The notes beneath the pieces are model-generated. The model searched no databases. It was not told where the DNA came from and saw only the letters and a program-made list of their open reading frames with translations. From DASUZB01 sp035535495 (GTDB lineage: Bacteria; Actinomycetota; CALGFH01), in assembly GCA_035535495.1 (NCBI GenBank), contig DATLQA010000154.1, forward strand, positions 1 through 64,000: a DNA stretch of 64,000 nucleotides. Reading direction: 5' to 3'. Both the position numbers and the translations under genes were made by a program. Of this stretch, positions 8,269 to 16,103 are shown piece by piece (position 1 is the stretch's first letter; the number at the start of each line of letters is the position of its first letter).

Positions 8269-8274
8269 TAGACT
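8269..8274 (+). promoter_or_regulatory. -10 element TAGACT before the membrane protein/glutaredoxin operon
   Basis: TAGACT matches the -10 hexamer used at several other starts in this window (9328, 43869, 50052). No good -35 sits at 16-18 bases, so the promoter is partly inferred. The predicted transcription start is near 8281, about 33 bases before the GTG at 8314. Confidence 0.4.
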
Positions 8275-8313
8275 CTGCCAGGTCGAGGAATTGCTGGGCT
8301 CGGGGGAGTGGCC

Positions 8314-9057
8314 GTGCACTGGGTGCTGCCGGTGGTCGCCGCCGCCGCGGCCGCCGCGTTCGCCGTGGCCGTGCTGCGGCAGTACGCGCGCCGGCGCCGC
8401 CCCTACCAGCTCGCCTGGGGTGTCGCCCTGGCGATGTTCGCGCTCGCCTCGGTGGCGCTCGCGATCGGCGTCTCGGCCGGCTGGACCCCGCTCCGCTTCA
8501 AGGTCTACTACCTGTTCGGCGCCGTCCTGAACGTGCCCTGGCTGGCGCTGGGGACCGTGCTGCTGCTGGCTCGCCGGCGCGCCGCCCGGATCGGCTACCT
8601 GGCCGTGCTGGTCCTGTTCAGCCTCGCCAGCATGGTGGCGATCGCCGTGGTCGAGGTCGGCGCGGCCGAGCTCGCCGGCCGGGTGGTGCCCGAAGGCTCC
8701 GAGATCCTGCCGGTCGGCGTGCGCGCCCTCGCCGTCGCCGGCAACGTGGTCGGCACGCTGGTGGTCGTCGGTGGCGCGGTGGCCAGCGGGCTCGCCATCC
8801 GCGGCCGGCCCGAGCTCCGTCCGAGGTTCGAGGGGAACCTGCTGATCGCCGCCGGCGTGCTGCTGGCGGCGGCCGGCGGGGTGTTCGCCTTCCTCAGCGC
8901 CAGCGACAAGCTGGCCGCCGGGCTCGCCGTGGGCGCGACCGTGATGTACGCGGGCTTCCGGCGGGCCTCGGCCCCGGCGGGAACCCCTCGGATGGCGGCC
9001 GGCGCGCCCGGCCCTGGCGGAACGCCGCCCCGGCCGCCCCGCCCCCGCCATCCGTGA
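8314..9057 (+). CDS. Multi-pass membrane protein, unknown function
   Basis: 247 residues from GTG 8314, preferred over GTG 8308 because GGGGGAG (8302-8308) then stands at a normal distance. About seven hydrophobic segments alternate with short Arg-rich loops (for example LRQYARRRRPYQL after the first and ARRRAARIGY after the third), giving a compact seven-helix topology. The C-terminus is a short Pro/Arg-rich tail (TPPRPPRPRHP). No conserved catalytic motif was seen and I do not recognise the family. It overlaps the glutaredoxin-like gene by four bases (GTGA), so the two are probably co-produced; a role in membrane redox sensing would be speculation. Confidence 0.6.
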   Translation: MHWVLPVVAAAAAAAFAVAVLRQYARRRRPYQLAWGVALAMFALASVALAIGVSAGWTPLRFKVYYLFGAVLNVPWLALGTVLLLARRRAARIGYLAVLVLFSLASMVAIAVVEVGAAELAGRVVPEGSEILPVGVRALAVAGNVVGTLVVVGGAVASGLAIRGRPELRPRFEGNLLIAAGVLLAAAGGVFAFLSASDKLAAGLAVGATVMYAGFRRASAPAGTPRMAAGAPGPGGTPPRPPRPRHP

Positions 9058-9308
9058 GCACGACCCTGGTCACCCTCTATACGCGGGCCGGGTGCCATCT
9101 CTGCGAGACGGCCGAGGCGGTGCTCAGGGCCGAGCGCGCCGCCTCCCCGTTCCTCCTCGAGGTGGTGGACGTGGACGCCGATCCGGAGCTGGTCAGGCGG
9201 TACGGCGTCCGGGTGCCGGTGGTGGCCGTCGACGGCGTCGAGGAGTTCGAATACGAGGTCCCCGCCGACCTGCTTAGGGCCCGTCTTCGCCCGGGCGGCG
9301 CTGTTTGA
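9054..9308 (+). CDS. Glutaredoxin-like thioredoxin-fold protein
   Basis: 84 residues. The redox motif AGCHLCETA (CxxC, about residues 12-20) follows a first beta strand LVTLYTR, and VRVPVVAVDG (52-61) supplies the cis-proline segment typical of glutaredoxins. It fits the small DUF836/glutaredoxin-like family (usual length about 80-90) that reduces disulfides in the cytoplasm. A gene of this kind adjoins rex in several actinobacteria, in line with a redox theme. It starts in GTGA overlap with the membrane protein. Its stop codon (9306-9308) lies inside the predicted Rex operator and promoter of rex, so the two units are packed as tightly as possible. Confidence 0.8.
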   Translation: MSTTLVTLYTRAGCHLCETAEAVLRAERAASPFLLEVVDVDADPELVRRYGVRVPVVAVDGVEEFEYEVPADLLRARLRPGGAV

Positions 9309-9333
9309 GAACATGGTCACAAGAGCCTAGACT
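9305..9333 (+). promoter_or_regulatory. rex promoter with overlapping Rex operator
   Basis: The -35 TTGAGA (9305-9310), a 17-base spacer and the -10 TAGACT (9328-9333) form a standard promoter. The 18 bases 9305-9322 read TTGAGAACATGGTCACAA and match 12 of 14 conserved positions of the Rex operator TTGTGAAnnnnTTCACAA. A repressor bound here would cover the -35, so rex and the haem genes behind it are likely autoregulated and derepressed at high NADH/NAD+. In Streptomyces, Rex is known to control rex-hemACD; the position here is read from sequence. Confidence 0.75.
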
Positions 9334-9498
9334 CGACCCGACGAGGAGCACCTCGCCACCGGTTTCCCCGGAGCCCGGCGACGCTCGGCTCGCTGGGCGC
9401 GGCAGGCGGTCGAGTGGGACGGCCCCCCTGCCCGGGGCGTGGGGCAGCCGCGCGGTAACGTGCGGGCCCCAGGCGACAGAGGGAGAGATCTCAGCATC

Positions 9499-10218
9499 GT
9501 GCGTGACCGCAGCATCCCCGAAGCAACCGTCGCCCGGCTCCCGATCTACCTCCGGTGCCTGATCGAGATCGCGGAGCAGGGCACCCACACCGTCTCCTCC
9601 GAACAGCTGGCCGAGGCGGCCGGGGTCAACGCCGCCAAGGTCCGCAAGGACCTGTCCTACCTCGGCTCCTACGGCACCCGCGGCGTCGGCTACGACGTCG
9701 AGTACCTGATCTACCAGGTGCGGCGCGAGCTCGGCCTGGAGCAGGACTGGGCGGTGGCCATCGTCGGGGTCGGCAACCTCGGCCACGCCCTGGCCAACTA
9801 CCACGGCTTCGAGGAGCGCGGCTTCCGCATCGTGGCCCTGCTCGACGCCGACCCTGCCAAGGTCGGCGAGCGGGTCGGCCGGCTCGCCATCGAGCACATC
9901 GACGACCTGGACCGGGTGGTCAAGGAGGAGCAGGTGGCCATCGGGGTGATCGCCACCCCGGCCGCCGCCGCCCAGGAGGTGTGCGAACGGCTGGTCGCGG
10001 CCGGGATCGCCTCGATCCTCAACTTCGCCCCCGCCCACCTGCAGGTCCCGGCGGCCGTCTCCCTGCGCAAGGTCGACCTCTCCACCGAGCTGCAGATCCT
10101 GGCCTTCCACGAGCAGCGCCGAGCCGCCGTCGAGATGATCCGCCAGAACGCCCGCCAGCGGGCGGAGGCCGGCGGGGATGCCACCACGGCGGGTGGAGGG
10201 CCGCGGCGCGCGCCATGA
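9499..10218 (+). CDS. rex: Redox-sensing transcriptional repressor Rex
   Basis: 239 residues from GTG 9499, giving the usual N-terminus RDRSIPEATVARLP; GGGAGAG (9481-9487) is the nearest ribosome site. The winged helix (about 32-62) contains VNAAKVRKDLSYLGSYG, the recognition-helix segment of Rex. The Rossmann motif VAIVGVGNLGHALANY (87-102) binds NADH/NAD+, and later blocks (LLDADPAKVG, GVIATPAAAAQEV, ILNFAP) match the family throughout. Rex represses respiratory and fermentative genes when NADH is low and leaves DNA when NADH rises. Length is within the normal 210-250. It heads the haem operon (ATGA overlap with the next gene). Two candidate operators were found in the window, at 9305 and 50070. 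Confidence 0.96.
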   Translation: MRDRSIPEATVARLPIYLRCLIEIAEQGTHTVSSEQLAEAAGVNAAKVRKDLSYLGSYGTRGVGYDVEYLIYQVRRELGLEQDWAVAIVGVGNLGHALANYHGFEERGFRIVALLDADPAKVGERVGRLAIEHIDDLDRVVKEEQVAIGVIATPAAAAQEVCERLVAAGIASILNFAPAHLQVPAAVSLRKVDLSTELQILAFHEQRRAAVEMIRQNARQRAEAGGDATTAGGGPRRAP

Positions 10219-10841
10219 CCGCCCGCTACCCGATCCTCGTCGACGTCGACGGCCGCTCGGTGGTGGTCGTCGGTGGCGGCCGGGTGGCCGAGCGCAGGGC
10301 ATGTGAGCTGCTGGGCGCCGGGGGGATCGTGCGCGTGGTCAGCCCCGAGGTCGGTGCTGGCCTGGCCGACCTGGCCGCCGAGGGCGAGCTGGTCGTCGAG
10401 CCCCGACCGTACCGTCGGGGCGACCTGGCGGGGGCGGCGCTGGCGGTGGCCGCCACAAGCGACCCCGAGGTGAACCGCCGCGTGGTCGAGGACGGCCGCG
10501 ACGCGGGGGTCCTGGTCAACCGGGCCGACGCGCCCGACGAGGGCGGCTTTTCGGTGCCCGCGGTGCTGCGCCGCGGCGACCTGACCGTGGCGGTGGCCAC
10601 CGCCGGGAAGGCGCCTGGGCTTGCCGGGGCGGTGCGCCGCCGGCTGGAGCGCGACTTCGGGCCGGAATGGGCCGACCTGGTCGACCTGCTCGCCGCCGAC
10701 CGGGCCAGCCTGCCAGGCGCGGCGGACGAGGCGGCCTGGCGGGAACTGCTCGCGCCCGAGGTGCTCGACTCGGTGCGGCGTGGCGAGAAGGCAGCCGTTC
10801 GCGAGAGGATCCGGGGATGCCGGTCTTCGTCGTCGGCCTGA
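10215..10841 (+). CDS. Precorrin-2 dehydrogenase (CysG N-terminal/Met8-like)
   Basis: 208 residues, starting in ATGA overlap with rex. The N-terminus YPILVDVDGRSVVVVGGGRV ends in the glycine-rich NAD-binding loop (about 19-23) of sirohaem synthase N-domains; VAATSDPEVNRRV and FSVPAVLRRGDLTVAVAT continue the family pattern. It oxidises precorrin-2, made by the SUMT domain encoded at 13199, to sirohydrochlorin, feeding sirohaem or cobalamin. Whether it also inserts iron is unclear. The C-terminus is short compared with Met8 and ends RIRGCRSSSSA, overlapping hemA by 25 bases, so its last codons double as the hemA ribosome-binding region. Confidence 0.88.
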   Translation: MTARYPILVDVDGRSVVVVGGGRVAERRACELLGAGGIVRVVSPEVGAGLADLAAEGELVVEPRPYRRGDLAGAALAVAATSDPEVNRRVVEDGRDAGVLVNRADAPDEGGFSVPAVLRRGDLTVAVATAGKAPGLAGAVRRRLERDFGPEWADLVDLLAADRASLPGAADEAAWRELLAPEVLDSVRRGEKAAVRERIRGCRSSSSA

Positions 10842-12106
10842 ACTTCAAGAGCGCCCCGCTCGAGCTGCTCGAGCGGCTGGCGGTCGACCCCGAGCGCCTG
10901 CCGAAGGCGCTCGCCCACCTGCTCGACCGCGACCACGTCCACGAGGGCGTGATCCTGTCGACCTGCAACCGGGTCGAGGTCTACACCGCCATCAGCCGCT
11001 TCCACGGCGGCGCCACCGACGTGCGCCGCTTCCTGGCCGAGTTCCACCATCTGGAGCCGCAGGACTTCGCCGACCAGCTCTACTCGTACTACGAGGAGCG
11101 GGCCGTCCGGCACCTGTTCGCGGTCGCCTCCGGGGTGGACTCCCTGGTGGTCGGCGAGTCCCAGATCCTCGGCCAGGTACGCGAGGCGTTCCGCAGCGCG
11201 CAGGCCGAGCAGGCCGTCGGCCCGGTGCTGACCACCCTGTTCGGCCAGGCCATCAAGGTCGGCAGGCGGGCGCGCACCGAGACCGACGTCGCCGCCGGCC
11301 CGACCTCCACCCTGGCGGTGGGGCTGCGGGTGGCCGAGCGCCAGCTCGGCTCCCTGGCCGGACGGCGCGTGCTGGTGGTCGGCGCCGGCAAGATGGGCCG
11401 CCTGGCCGGCCGCAGCCTGCGCGCGGCAGGCGTCGGCGAGCTGGTGGTCGCCAACCGCAGCAGCGCCAACGGCGCCGCCCTCGCCCGCGAGCTCGGTGGC
11501 CGCCACGTCCCCCTCGACCAGGTCGGCGACGAGCTGGCAGGGGCCGACCTGGTGGTCGCCTCCACCGCGTCGATGGCCCCGACGGTCACCACCGCGACCG
11601 TCGCCGAGGCGCTGGTCCGGCGCCAGCCGTCCGGCAAGCCCCGCCCGCCGCTGGTCCTGCTCGACCTCGGTGTGCCGCGGGACGTCGAGCCGGAGGTGCG
11701 CTCGCTGCCCGGGGTGTTCCTCGCCGACCTCGACGGGTTGAGGGCGGTGCTCGAGACCGAGGACGACGGGCGCGTCGCCGAGGTCGAGCGGGTGCGCCGC
11801 CTGATCGCCGAGGAGAGCTCCGGCTTCATGACCTGGCAGCGGGAGGTCCGGCTCGGCCCGGTCATCCGCGCCCTGCGCGCCAGGGCCGAGGAGGTCCGCC
11901 GCCGCGAGCTGGCCAGGGCCGAGGCCCGGCTGGCCGGCCTTGACGCCTCCGAGCGGGCGGCCGTCGAGGCGGTCACCAGCCGGCTGGTCAACAAGCTGCT
12001 GCACGAGCCGGTGGTCAGGGGCAAGGCGCTCGCCGCCGGCCCGGACGGCGACCTCTACGCGCGCATGCTGCGCGAGCTCTACGCCCTGGAGGAGCCGGAT
12101 GCCTGA
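10817..12106 (+). CDS. hemA: Glutamyl-tRNA reductase
   Basis: 429 residues from ATG 10817, preceded by GAGAGGA (10803-10809). The start falls inside the upstream gene, but the N-terminus MPVFVVGLNFKSAPLELLER is exactly the family's. Catalytic Cys50 lies in ILSTCNRVEVY, followed by DSLVVGESQILGQVREAF and the NADPH-binding GRRVLVVGAGKMGRLAGRSL. The C-terminal dimerisation helices end the protein. It reduces glutamyl-tRNA to glutamate-1-semialdehyde, the first committed step of C5 haem synthesis; HemL at 17169 takes the product. Length is normal. It overlaps hemC by eight bases. Confidence 0.97.
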   Translation: MPVFVVGLNFKSAPLELLERLAVDPERLPKALAHLLDRDHVHEGVILSTCNRVEVYTAISRFHGGATDVRRFLAEFHHLEPQDFADQLYSYYEERAVRHLFAVASGVDSLVVGESQILGQVREAFRSAQAEQAVGPVLTTLFGQAIKVGRRARTETDVAAGPTSTLAVGLRVAERQLGSLAGRRVLVVGAGKMGRLAGRSLRAAGVGELVVANRSSANGAALARELGGRHVPLDQVGDELAGADLVVASTASMAPTVTTATVAEALVRRQPSGKPRPPLVLLDLGVPRDVEPEVRSLPGVFLADLDGLRAVLETEDDGRVAEVERVRRLIAEESSGFMTWQREVRLGPVIRALRARAEEVRRRELARAEARLAGLDASERAAVEAVTSRLVNKLLHEPVVRGKALAAGPDGDLYARMLRELYALEEPDA

Positions 12107-13202
12107 GCCGAGGCGGGCCGCCGGCCTGGACGGACTGGTCCGGATCGCCACCAGGGCCAGCGCCCTGGCGCTGGCGCAGAGCCGGATCGTGGAGGCGGGC
12201 CTGCTGGCGGCCTGGCCGGGTCTGGAGGTGGCACTGGTCGGAGTGGTGACCGAGGGCGACCGCCGCCGCGACCTCAGCGCCGCCCAGCTCGGCGGCAAGG
12301 GCGTGTTCACCGCCGCGGTCCAGCAGGCGGTCCTCGAGGGCCGGGCCGACCTGGCGGTGCACTCCGCCAAGGATCTCCCGGCGGCGCAGACCCCAGGGCT
12401 CGCCCTGGCCGCGGTCCCCGAGCGCGAGGACCCGCGCGACGTGCTGGTCACCGCGGCCACGGCGGCCGGGGGGTCCGGGGGGCTCAGCGAGGTGGCCCGT
12501 AGCCGCGCGCTGGCTGGACTGCGAAGCGACGAAGGAGCGACGAGGGAAGCCAGCGCACTGAGCGGTGGAGGGCCACCGAGCGTTTCTGTAAGGGACCCGC
12601 TCGACAGCCTCCCCACCGGCTCCCGGGTGGGCACCGGCAGCCCGCGCCGGGTCGCGCTGCTCTCCTGGCTCCGCCCCGACCTCGAGGTGCGGCCGCTCCG
12701 CGGCAACGTCGACACCCGTGTCGGCAAGGTCGTCGCCGGCGAGCTGGACGCGGCCGTCCTAGCAGCCTCCGGGCTGCGTCGCCTCGGGCTGGCCGCCGCG
12801 ACCGCCGGCTTCCTCGACCCCGAGGTGTTCACCCCGGCGCCCGGCCAGGGCTGCCTCGCGGTGGAGGCACGCGAGGACGACCAGCGGGTGCTCGCGCTGC
12901 TCGCCGGGCTCACCCACGAGCGGTCGCGGACCGCGCTGGCCGGGGAGCGTGCCTTCCTCGCCCGTCTCGGCGGCTCCTGCACCCTGCCAGCCGGCGCGCT
13001 GCTCACCATCATGGCCGACGGCTCCCTTGAGCTGCGCGGCTTCGTGGCCGCGCTGGACGGCAAGGGCTTGGTGCGCGAGCGGCTGACCGGCCCGGCCGGC
13101 GACCCGGAGGGTCTCGGCCGGGCGCTGGCCGATCACCTCCTGGCGGCCTGCGGCCCAGAGGTCCGCGAGGTGATCGAGGCGAACGCCCGCCAGGATCGAT
13201 GA
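12099..13202 (+). CDS. hemC: Porphobilinogen deaminase with a translated repeat insertion
   Basis: 367 residues from ATG 12099 (GGAGGAG just upstream), longer than the usual 310-320. It polymerises four porphobilinogens to hydroxymethylbilane. Motifs: IATRASALALAQS at the start, HSAKDLP (substrate Asp region), GSRVGTGSPRR, LRGNVDTRVGK, and GGSCTLPAGA with the dipyrromethane-attachment Cys at about residue 294. Between the usual DVLVT and DSLPTGSRVG lies an extra segment, residues about 130-165 (SEVARSRALAGL, then EGATREASALSGGG), encoded by 12486-12585. A homologous element occurs before gabT at 26360-26446. The frame is intact, so HemC is probably active with an exposed loop. ATGA overlap with the next gene. 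Confidence 0.93.
   Translation: MPEPRRAAGLDGLVRIATRASALALAQSRIVEAGLLAAWPGLEVALVGVVTEGDRRRDLSAAQLGGKGVFTAAVQQAVLEGRADLAVHSAKDLPAAQTPGLALAAVPEREDPRDVLVTAATAAGGSGGLSEVARSRALAGLRSDEGATREASALSGGGPPSVSVRDPLDSLPTGSRVGTGSPRRVALLSWLRPDLEVRPLRGNVDTRVGKVVAGELDAAVLAASGLRRLGLAAATAGFLDPEVFTPAPGQGCLAVEAREDDQRVLALLAGLTHERSRTALAGERAFLARLGGSCTLPAGALLTIMADGSLELRGFVAALDGKGLVRERLTGPAGDPEGLGRALADHLLAACGPEVREVIEANARQDR
12486..12585 (+). repeat. Dispersed repeat copy 1, inserted in frame in hemC
   Basis: This 100-base stretch aligns, in inverted orientation and with one 10-11 base gap, with 26360-26446. A 25-base block (12534-12558 versus 26386-26410) is identical and both ends also match (AGCGAGGTG and CCACCGAGCGTTT). 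It is absent from ordinary hemC genes and encodes SEV...GATREASA in the same frame as the other copy. Confidence 0.8.
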
Positions 13203-14770
13203 GCGGCGGGCGGTCACCAGCGGACGGCGTGGTCTACCTCGTCGGTGCCGGCCCCGGCGATCCGGGCCTGGTCACCGTGCGCGCCCGTGAGCTGGTCAGC
13301 CAGGCCGAGGTGCTGGTCTACGACCGGCTGATCCCGCCCGGCCTGGTGGACGAGGCCCCGGCGGGCTGCGAGCGGATCTACGTCGGCAAGCTGCCCGACC
13401 GGCACGTGCTGCCCCAGGCCGAGATCAACGCGCTGGTGGTGGCGAGGGCCAAGGCCGGCAGGCGGGTGGTGCGGCTCAAGGGTGGCGACCCGTTCGTGTT
13501 CGGCCGCGGCGGCGACGAGGCGGTCGCCTGCGCCGAGGCCGGGGTGCCGTTCGAGGTCGTGCCCGGCGTGACCTCGGCCGTGGCCGTGCCCGCCTACGCC
13601 GGCATCCCGCTCACCCAGCGCGACCTGTCCAGCGCCTTCGCGGTGGTCACCGGGCACGAGGACCCGGCCAAGGGCGCCGCCACGGCCCGCTGGGCGGCCC
13701 TGGCGGAGATCGGCACCGTCTGCGTGCTCATGGGAGTGGAGCGGCTCGGCGCCATCGCGGCCCGGCTGATCGAGGCTGGCAGAGACCCGGCCACCCCGGC
13801 CGCGGTGATCGAGCAGGGCACCACCCCGGCCCAGCGGGTGGTCTCGGCGCCCCTTGCCGGCATCGCCGCCGCGGCCGCCGATGCCGAGGTGCGCTCGCCG
13901 GCCGTGGTGGTCATCGGCGCGGTGGCCGGCCTGCGCCAGCGCCTCGCCTGGTACGAGAACCGGCCGCTGTTCGGCAGCACCGTGCTGGTGCCGAGGACCA
14001 GGCAGCAGGCAGGGCAGCTCTCGGCCCTGCTGCGCGAACGGGGCGCCGAGCCGCTGGAGGTGCCCACCATCGAGGTGCGCCCACTTGAAAGTTACGCCGA
14101 CCTCGACCGCGCGGTGGCGGAGCTGGCCGAGGGCGCCTACGACTGGATCGCGCTGACCAGCGCCAACGGCGTGGCCGCGCTGCGTGCCAGGGCCGAGGCG
14201 ACCGGGAGGGACGCCCGCGTGCTCGGCCGCGTGCGGGTGGCGGCGGTCGGCCCCGGCACCGAGGCCGCCCTGCGCGCCTGGGGGATCGCTCCCGACCTGG
14301 TGCCGGCGACCGCCACCACCGCCGCGCTCGGCCGGGCATTCCCGCCCGACCCCGGCCGGGTGCTGCTGGCCCGGGCCGATCTGGCCAACCCGGAGCTGGC
14401 GGTGGCGATCACCGCCAAGGGCGGCCGGCCGGACGAGGTCACCGCCTACCGCACCGTGCCACTGGACGACCTCGACCCGGCCGCGCGCAAGCGTCTCGAC
14501 GGCGGAGAGGTCGACTGGGTGGCGTTCACCGCCGCGTCGACCGTGACCGGGTTCGTACGCGCCTACGGGGGGCCGCCACCCGCCGGCGTGCGGGTCGCCG
14601 CCATCGGGCCGGTCACCGCCGCGGCAGCCGTGGCCGCGGGCATGCGGGTCGACGCGGCAGCCACCGAGCACACCATCCCCGGCCTGGTCGCCGCGATCGA
14701 GCAGGCCCGATCCTCCGGGGGGGCAAACAGCGCCCCCCCGGACCCCCCCGACGAGAGGACGGATGCTTAG
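13199..14770 (+). CDS. Uroporphyrinogen-III methyltransferase/synthase fusion (CobA-HemD)
   Basis: 523 residues. Residues about 8-245 are SUMT: VYLVGAGPGDPGLVTVRARE, VVRLKGGDPFVFGRGGDE, FEVVPGVTSAVAVPAYAGIP and GTVCVLMG. Residues about 255-505 are uroporphyrinogen-III synthase (VLVPRTRQQAGQLSALLRER, IALTSANGV, VAFTAASTV). The protein closes hydroxymethylbilane to uroporphyrinogen III and also methylates part of it to precorrin-2, branching to sirohaem/cobalamin; the dehydrogenase at 10215 acts next. Such fusions are common in actinobacteria and Firmicutes. It starts in ATGA overlap with hemC. Its last codons contain a perfect 11-bp inverted repeat (14714-14742), so the C-terminal SSGGANSAPPDPPDE tail is probably non-structural. 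Confidence 0.94.
   Translation: MSGGRSPADGVVYLVGAGPGDPGLVTVRARELVSQAEVLVYDRLIPPGLVDEAPAGCERIYVGKLPDRHVLPQAEINALVVARAKAGRRVVRLKGGDPFVFGRGGDEAVACAEAGVPFEVVPGVTSAVAVPAYAGIPLTQRDLSSAFAVVTGHEDPAKGAATARWAALAEIGTVCVLMGVERLGAIAARLIEAGRDPATPAAVIEQGTTPAQRVVSAPLAGIAAAAADAEVRSPAVVVIGAVAGLRQRLAWYENRPLFGSTVLVPRTRQQAGQLSALLRERGAEPLEVPTIEVRPLESYADLDRAVAELAEGAYDWIALTSANGVAALRARAEATGRDARVLGRVRVAAVGPGTEAALRAWGIAPDLVPATATTAALGRAFPPDPGRVLLARADLANPELAVAITAKGGRPDEVTAYRTVPLDDLDPAARKRLDGGEVDWVAFTAASTVTGFVRAYGGPPPAGVRVAAIGPVTAAAAVAAGMRVDAAATEHTIPGLVAAIEQARSSGGANSAPPDPPDERTDA
14714..14742 (+). repeat. Perfect inverted repeat in the 3' end of hemD
   Basis: TCCGGGGGGGC (14714-14724) and its exact reverse complement (14732-14742) flank a 7-base loop AAACAGC. 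The RNA would form an extremely stable hairpin 30 bases before hemB. There is no U tract. It may dampen read-through into hemB, protect mRNA, or be a mobile palindrome. Confidence 0.7.
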
Positions 14771-14772
14771 CC

Positions 14773-15771
14773 ATGCAGCCACCGCCGTTCCCCGCGAGCC
14801 GTCCACGCCGCGCACGCCGCACCGGGGTCCTGCGCGACCTGGCCCGCGAGACCGAGGTGTCCCGGCGCGACCTGGTCGCTCCCCTGTTCGTCAAGGAGGG
14901 CATCGGCGAGCCGGTCCCGATCGCCTCCATGCCAGGCCACTACCAGCACACCCTCGACAGCCTCCGGAAGGAGGCCGCCGAGCTGGCCGCGCTCGGCGTC
15001 CCGGCGCTGCTGCTGTTCGGCGTGCCGGCGTCCAAGGACGCCGAAGGCTCCCAGGCATGGGCGCCCGAGGGCATCGTGCAACGGGCGCTCAGCGCCCTCG
15101 ACGACGATCTCGGCGACCAGGTCGCCCTGATCGCCGACCTCTGCCTCTGCGAGTACACCGACCACGGCCACTGCGGCGTGCTCGCCGGTGGCCACGGCGG
15201 TGCCCTTCCCGGGGTCGACAACGACGCCACCCTGGAGCGCTACGCGCGCACCGCCGTCGCCCAGGCGGAGGCGGGGGCGGACGTGATCGCCCCGAGCGGC
15301 ATGATGGACGGCCAGGTCGGTGCCATCCGTCAGGCGCTCGACGGGGCCGGCTTCGCCGACCTGGCGATCCTCGCCTACGCCGCCAAGTACGCCTCGGGCC
15401 TGTACGGGCCCTTCCGGGAGGCGGCCGAGGGCGCTCCGCGGTTCGGTGACCGCAGCGGCTACCAGATGGACCCGGGCAACGCCGACGAGGCCCTGCGCGA
15501 GGTCGCCCTGGACGTCGCCGAAGGCGCGGACATGGTCATGGTCAAGCCGGCGGTCGCCTACCTGGACGTGCTCTGGCGGGTCAAGCAGGCGTTCGGCCTG
15601 CCGACCGCCGCCTACCAGGTGTCGGGGGAGTTCGCGATGGTGAAGGCCGCGGCGGCGAACGGCTGGGTCGACGGCGAGCGGGTCATGCTGGAGCTGCTCA
15701 CCGGCATCCGCCGGGCCGGCGCCGACCTGGTCGTCACCTACTTCGCCCGCGAGGCCGCGCCCCTGCTGTAG
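14773..15771 (+). CDS. hemB: Delta-aminolevulinic acid dehydratase (porphobilinogen synthase)
   Basis: 332 residues, two bases after the hemD stop. It condenses two 5-aminolevulinates to porphobilinogen. Visible signatures: RRDLVAPLFVKEG near the start, ADLCLCEYTDHGHCG with the three-Cys pattern of the zinc-dependent class, VIAPSGMMDGQVGAIR, the active-site lysines in AYAAKYASGLYGPF (about 204) and MVMVKPAVAYLDV (about 256), and YQVSGEFAMVKAA. Normal length. It completes, with hemA, hemC, hemD and hemL, the path from glutamyl-tRNA to uroporphyrinogen III. HemE and later enzymes are not in the window. Confidence 0.96.
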   Translation: MQPPPFPASRPRRARRTGVLRDLARETEVSRRDLVAPLFVKEGIGEPVPIASMPGHYQHTLDSLRKEAAELAALGVPALLLFGVPASKDAEGSQAWAPEGIVQRALSALDDDLGDQVALIADLCLCEYTDHGHCGVLAGGHGGALPGVDNDATLERYARTAVAQAEAGADVIAPSGMMDGQVGAIRQALDGAGFADLAILAYAAKYASGLYGPFREAAEGAPRFGDRSGYQMDPGNADEALREVALDVAEGADMVMVKPAVAYLDVLWRVKQAFGLPTAAYQVSGEFAMVKAAAANGWVDGERVMLELLTGIRRAGADLVVTYFAREAAPLL

Positions 15772-15774
15772 TCG

Positions 15775-15936
15775 CTACCGTGGCTGGCCGCTCCCCCGCC
15801 TGAACAGCCGGTTGGTGATGCTGCGACCGAGCGGGCCGCGCATCGCTCCGAAGCCGAACCTGCCCAACGGCACGGCCAGCAGCAGCACGATGATCACGAA
15901 CACGGCGACGAGGAGCAGGGCGAGCAGTCCGTCCAT
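15775..15936 (-). CDS. Small one-TM membrane protein
   Basis: 53 residues from the ATG at 15936, which has GGAG seven bases upstream on the minus strand. The N-terminal half (LLALLLVAVFVIIVLLLAVP) is one strong transmembrane helix, followed by a basic tail with RGPLGRSITNRLFRRGSG. It is convergent with hemB, ending three bases from the hemB stop. No family recognised; the topology suggests an inner-membrane anchor with a positively charged cytoplasmic tail. Larger open frames through this position read into unrelated upstream DNA and were not used. Confidence 0.55.
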   Translation of the reverse strand: MDGLLALLLVAVFVIIVLLLAVPLGRFGFGAMRGPLGRSITNRLFRRGSGQPR

Positions 15937-16103
15937 GAGTCGCTCCGTTTCGGGAACTTGTCCGTACCAACATCGCTCCGCACGCCGGGTTGCGCAAGGC
16001 CTCACGCGGCGCGAGGCCGGTCGGAGCGGCGCGCTACCGTGGAGTGGACAGCACGGCAGCCGTCCCAGCCTGGAAGGGCGGGGCGCCGGACGAAAGGGCG
16101 AGC

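Noticed and set aside
10226..13063. A 945-codon minus-strand open frame opposite hemA/hemC
   Set aside because: Serine/arginine-rich shadow of the third codon positions of the haem genes.
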